From the NCBI GenBank assembly GCA_964655245.1, contig CAZZLQ010000032.1, forward strand, positions 1 to 27,148: 27,148 bases of DNA, in the 5' to 3' direction. Below, piece after piece: positions 24,327 through 27,148 of this stretch; the first letter of the stretch is position 1; every line of letters starts with the position of its first letter. This DNA comes from JBEIHI01 sp964655245 (GTDB lineage: Bacteria > Bdellovibrionota > UBA2394). A model generated the notes under the pieces. It made no database searches. It saw only the letters and a program-made list of their open reading frames with translations, and was not told the DNA's origin. Both the position numbers and the translations under genes were made by a program.

Positions 24327-24364
24327 AAAAAAAAGGGCGGTGCACTTACTCAATGCACCGCCCT
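24327..24364 (-). terminator. Intrinsic terminator of the HU gene
   Basis: On the minus strand AGGGCGGTGCA pairs perfectly with TGCACCGCCCT (stem at 24334-24344 and 24354-24364, nine-base loop) and is followed by eight T (24334-24327). It lies between the HU-family gene and the phosphatase gene. Confidence 0.93.
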
Positions 24365-24391
24365 GTAATCTAATCACCTAAGTTCTTAGAA

Positions 24392-24682
24392 TTACTTATT
24401 AAGGTCTTTCTTCCACTCCAAGCTGGGCTTGAAAGTACAAGTTTTGGAAGCCTTAATGGTGATCGACTGACCGGTTTGCGGGTTTACACCTTTGCGAGCT
24501 TTTCGCATTTTCAAAGTCCAGGTACCGAAACCAGGATAGGTGAATCGCTTATCTTTTTTGATTCCCTTGGCCAGAGTGTTGAAGCAGCAATCAACCACAT
24601 CGCCGATAGCTCGTTTTGAAAGCTCGGGGTTGTTTTTGGTTAATGCTGAATGCACTGCTGAAATGAGATCTGCTTTTGTCAT
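24392..24682 (-). CDS. HU/IHF-family DNA-binding protein
   Basis: A 96-residue nucleoid protein of typical length. The N-terminal helices (MTKADLISAVHSALTK...) are followed by the conserved core FTYPGFGTWTLKMRKARKG and the DNA-intercalating arm NPQTGQSITIKASKTCTFKP, with the family Pro in NPQTG. HU dimers bend DNA and shape the nucleoid. ATG at 24682 has GGAGG five bases upstream. It has its own strong promoter, a palindrome near the transcription start and a strong terminator, so it is a single-gene unit. The end WKKDLNK is unremarkable. Separation of HU from IHF is not possible from this alone, but no IHF-specific features stand out. Confidence 0.96.
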   Translation of the reverse strand: MTKADLISAVHSALTKNNPELSKRAIGDVVDCCFNTLAKGIKKDKRFTYPGFGTWTLKMRKARKGVNPQTGQSITIKASKTCTFKPSLEWKKDLNK

Positions 24683-24699
24683 GAATCCTCCGACAAATG

Positions 24700-24714
24700 G
24701 TTAATGTTATTAAC
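24700..24714 (-). promoter_or_regulatory. Palindrome at the HU transcription start, candidate operator
   Basis: GTTAAT-GTT-ATTAAC is a perfect six-base inverted repeat with three-base centre, located about eight bases downstream of the HU -10 and overlapping the expected transcription start. It is well placed to block initiation or to form a small leader hairpin. A binding protein is not known. Confidence 0.5.
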
Positions 24715-24721
24715 TTTCAGC

Positions 24722-24750
24722 ATTCTCAAAGTTCTGATGTTCCGTGTCAA
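24722..24750 (-). promoter_or_regulatory. Sigma-70-type promoter of the HU gene
   Basis: On the minus strand TTGACA (24750-24745; perfect -35), 17 bases, GAGAAT (24727-24722; four of six matches to -10). Transcription starts near 24714, about 32 bases before the ATG. Confidence 0.75.
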
Positions 24751-24800
24751 CGATTGGTTTCACGCAAACCAGCGCAAACTCGCATGAATCTTGGGGTTTT

Positions 24801-24829
24801 TTGACGGAATGGACCTTTCGGGAGATAAT
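24801..24829 (+). promoter_or_regulatory. Strong sigma-70-type promoter of prkA
   Basis: TTGACG (24801-24806; five of six), exactly 17 bases, GATAAT (24824-24829; five of six). It lies about 70 bases upstream of the prkA ATG and about 50 bases from the divergent HU -35, leaving room for a shared regulator. Confidence 0.8.
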
Positions 24830-24897
24830 ATAAGGAGACTTCGATTAGCCGGCTGTGAGGGAAAATAACAGTTTATAAGTCAAGGAAGGGCGACACC

Positions 24898-26988
24898 ATG
24901 GGTCAGGATTCTCATTTGCGTTCCACACTCGAAAAAATTCTTTCGGATCCAAAACATATGGATTCTTTCAAAGATTTGCAGTGGACCGGAACATTCTGGG
25001 ACTATCTCAAGATTGTTGAAGAAGATCCTAACGTCGCTCGAAACGCGCACCAGCGGCTCTATGACATGGTGATGAGTTACGGAACTCACGAGTATGTCGA
25101 CGCCAAGAAAAACATCACTCACTACAAGTTTTTTGATGATCCGGACGATAATGGTCGAGACGCCATTTTTGGACTCGACGTCCCCGTGATGAAGCTCGTC
25201 GCGGCACTCAAATCGGCGGCCAAAGGCTACGGGACTGAACGCAGAGTCCTTCTGCTCCACGGGCCTGTCGGATCTGCTAAATCCACGATCGTCAGGCTCT
25301 TAAAGAAAGGGCTCGAAAAGTACTCTCGCAAGCCTGAAGGACGCCTCTACACCTACACCTGGGCTCTTAAAGAAAACATCCTTTGGGAAGGAAAGCCGCT
25401 GCTGGGTGAAGGGCTTAAAGAACTGCCCTCGCCCATGAATGAAGATCCATTGAAACTTCTCCCTCTGGAAATCCGACGAGAGGTTCTGTCGTCGATCAAC
25501 AAGGGGCGAAAACCGGAAGATCGGATCATGATTGAAGGAGACCTCAATCCATGTTGCCGCTTTATCTACAATGCTCTGCTTGAGCATTATCACGGCGACT
25601 ATCGCAAAGTGCTCGAAAATGTGAAGATTCGTCGGCTCGAACTCTCTGAGAAGAAGCGAGCTGGGATTGCAACATTCCAACCCAAAGATGAGAAAAACCA
25701 GGACTCCACGGAGCTCACAGGTGATATCAACTATCGAAAGATTGCAATCTTTGGATCGGAATCAGATCCCAGGGCTTTCAACTTTGATGGCGAATTCAAT
25801 ATTGCCAATCGTGGCTTGATCGAATTCATCGAAGTTCTCAAACTCGATGTCGCTTTCTTGTATGACCTGTTGGGTGCATCACAAGAAAAGAAAATCAAAC
25901 CCAAAAAGTTTCCTCAGACTGATATCGATGAAGTGATCATTGGGCACACTAATGAACCCGAATACCGAAAGCTCCAGAACAACGAGTTCATGGAAGCTCT
26001 CCGAGACAGAACAGTCAAAATCGACATCCCCTACATCACCAAGTGGGCTGAGGAAACTCGCATTTACAAGCGAGACTACAACTCTGATCGAGTGCGAGGA
26101 AAGCACATCGCCCCTCACACTCTCGAGATGGCAGCCATGTGGGCTATTCTAACTCGACTTGATGAGCCCAAAAAAGCGAACCTCACTCAACTCCAAAAAC
26201 TGAAGTTGTATGACGGCAAAAGCCTGCCTGGCTTCACTGAGGACAATATCAAGGAACTGAGAAAAGAAGCTCCCCGCGAAGGAATGGAAGGAGTCTCACC
26301 TCGCTACATTCAGGATAAGATTAGCAACTCGCTCGTGAATGATGATGCCACAAGCATCAATCCCTTCATGGTGCTTCACGAGCTCGAAGGTGGGCTCAAG
26401 CATCATTCTCTTATTGCCAATGAAGAGACGAGAAAGAGATTCCGAGAGATTCTTACGGTCGTTCGTCAGGAATACGAAGACATCGTCAAAAATGAAGTTC
26501 AACGAGCGATTTCGGCAGATGAAGATGCCATCACGAAGCTCTGTTCGAACTACATTGATGCCGTCAAAGCTTACACTCAAAAAGAACGGGTCAAAAACAA
26601 GTTCACCGGCCAGTATGAGGAGCCCGATGAGAAACTCATGCGCTCGATCGAGGAGAAGATAGACATTCCTGACTCTCGCAAGGACGATTTCCGCCGAGAG
26701 ATCATGAACTATATCGGGGCCCTGGCTGTCGAAGGGAAGACGTTCAACTATAAAACGAATGAGCGTCTACACAAGGCTCTTGAGCTTAAACTCTTCGAGG
26801 ATCAAAAAGACTCCATCAAACTGACGAATCTGGTCTCTAACGTTGTGGACAAAGAGACTCAGGAGAAAATTGATATCGTTAAAACAAGACTCATCAAGAA
26901 TTTCGGCTACAACGATGAATCGGCGACCGACGTCCTTCATTTTGTGGCTTCTATTTTTGCTCGAGGCGATATCAAAGACAAAGGCTAA
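24898..26988 (+). CDS. prkA: PrkA family serine protein kinase
   Basis: A 696-residue PrkA/YeaG protein (usual length about 630-650). The N-terminal AAA+ part carries Walker A GPVGSAKST (122-130) in LLLHGPVGSAKSTIVRLLKK, and the family's recognisable segments such as FGLDVPVMKLVAALKSAAKG (91-110) and NRGLIEFIEVLKLD. PrkA proteins act in starvation or stress responses and are almost always encoded before a YeaH/YhbH protein, which is seen here 19 bases downstream. ATG at 24898 follows AAGGAAGGG. Extra length compared with E. coli YeaG is spread through the C-terminal part. Transcription starts from a strong promoter divergent from the HU gene. Confidence 0.95.
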   Translation: MGQDSHLRSTLEKILSDPKHMDSFKDLQWTGTFWDYLKIVEEDPNVARNAHQRLYDMVMSYGTHEYVDAKKNITHYKFFDDPDDNGRDAIFGLDVPVMKLVAALKSAAKGYGTERRVLLLHGPVGSAKSTIVRLLKKGLEKYSRKPEGRLYTYTWALKENILWEGKPLLGEGLKELPSPMNEDPLKLLPLEIRREVLSSINKGRKPEDRIMIEGDLNPCCRFIYNALLEHYHGDYRKVLENVKIRRLELSEKKRAGIATFQPKDEKNQDSTELTGDINYRKIAIFGSESDPRAFNFDGEFNIANRGLIEFIEVLKLDVAFLYDLLGASQEKKIKPKKFPQTDIDEVIIGHTNEPEYRKLQNNEFMEALRDRTVKIDIPYITKWAEETRIYKRDYNSDRVRGKHIAPHTLEMAAMWAILTRLDEPKKANLTQLQKLKLYDGKSLPGFTEDNIKELRKEAPREGMEGVSPRYIQDKISNSLVNDDATSINPFMVLHELEGGLKHHSLIANEETRKRFREILTVVRQEYEDIVKNEVQRAISADEDAITKLCSNYIDAVKAYTQKERVKNKFTGQYEEPDEKLMRSIEEKIDIPDSRKDDFRREIMNYIGALAVEGKTFNYKTNERLHKALELKLFEDQKDSIKLTNLVSNVVDKETQEKIDIVKTRLIKNFGYNDESATDVLHFVASIFARGDIKDKG

Positions 26989-27007
26989 GACCTAGAAAGA
27001 GGGCGTC

Positions 27008-27148
27008 TTGTATTTAAAGATCAATACAGATCACGCTCGCTTCCGTCAGATCATTCGTGGTCGCATCAAAAAGGACCTGCGCAAGTACATATCCAAAGGG
27101 GAAATGTTTGGTCGTAAGGGCAAAGACATTGTGAGCATTCCCATGCCC
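27008..27148 (+). CDS. yhbH: YhbH/YeaH family protein, N-terminal part (truncated by window edge)
   Basis: The first 47 codons of a gene that runs out of the window. Beginning with TTG at 27008, preceded by AAGAGGG six bases away, it reads YLKINTDHARFRQIIRG followed by RIKKDLRKYISKGEMFGRK, then GKDIVSIPMP. This is the characteristic start of the DUF444 family (YhbH in Bacillus, YeaH in E. coli), which pairs with PrkA in an operon often completed by a SpoVR protein. The function is not well defined; it goes with the PrkA pathway. Only the N-terminal fragment is present, so no statement about completeness can be made. Confidence 0.85.
   Translation, partial: MYLKINTDHARFRQIIRGRIKKDLRKYISKGEMFGRKGKDIVSIPMP

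Overview
The window is an ordinary-looking chromosomal segment of a Gram-negative bacterium. At the left edge is the 5' part of a 16S rRNA gene on the minus strand with proteobacterial-type sequence. The proteins include lipoproteins with clean lipoboxes, outer-membrane beta-barrels ending in Phe, a Flp-type pilin and an HD-GYP protein. Together with the style of the 16S 5' end, this fits a member of the old 'Deltaproteobacteria', with Bdellovibrionota/Oligoflexia-like lineages as my best guess. That placement is inference and not proven here.

Layout. (1) 1-3364, minus: 16S rRNA with leader, boxA and a candidate promoter, then polA upstream of it. (2) 3407-6375, minus: a terminator, a phasin-like coiled-coil gene, and a tightly overlapped set reading flp pilin > TadE-like pseudopilin > Ser/Thr kinase with a PEGA-like tail > HD-GYP protein. 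(3) 6498-8998, minus: TPR membrane protein > galU > small exported protein. (4) 9066-11110, plus: dnaK with its own promoter and terminator. (5) 11167-13453, plus: Hpt protein > LuxR-type response regulator > exported pentein-fold (agmatine/peptidylarginine deiminase-like) protein. (6) 13515-15415, plus: a near-perfect sigma-54 promoter driving two overlapping lipoprotein genes, closed by a terminator. (7) 15514-17640, plus: a degenerate Y1-transposase-like gene overlapping a divergent ComM-like AAA+ gene, followed by an overlapping 57-residue gene and a long inverted repeat. (8) 17782-23588, plus: an exported protein, a 27-heme c-type cytochrome, a large outer-membrane beta-barrel and an SH3/beta-barrel protein. 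(9) 23592-24750, minus: an MtnX-like HAD phosphatase and an HU-family protein with terminator, palindrome and promoter. (10) 24801-27148, plus: prkA with a strong promoter, followed by the first 47 codons of its usual partner yhbH/yeaH.

How the genes work together. The most striking unit is region 8. The cytochrome is built as nine triheme modules (9 x 3 = 27 CxxCH) and is translationally coupled to an outer-membrane barrel, which suggests a periplasm-to-surface electron conduit of the porin-cytochrome kind. Region 2 couples pilin-type proteins to a membrane Ser/Thr kinase and a cyclic-di-GMP-type phosphodiesterase, suggesting signalling tied to a Tad-like pilus. Region 5 looks like a phosphorelay fragment with a secreted enzyme. 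Region 7 is an unusual pairing of a domesticated HUH-like protein with a ComM-family ATPase. The prkA-yhbH pair is the standard stress/starvation kinase module.

The only stretch above 300 bases without a protein or RNA gene is 290-649, the rRNA leader and promoter zone. I saw no tRNA genes, CRISPR arrays or intact insertion sequences.
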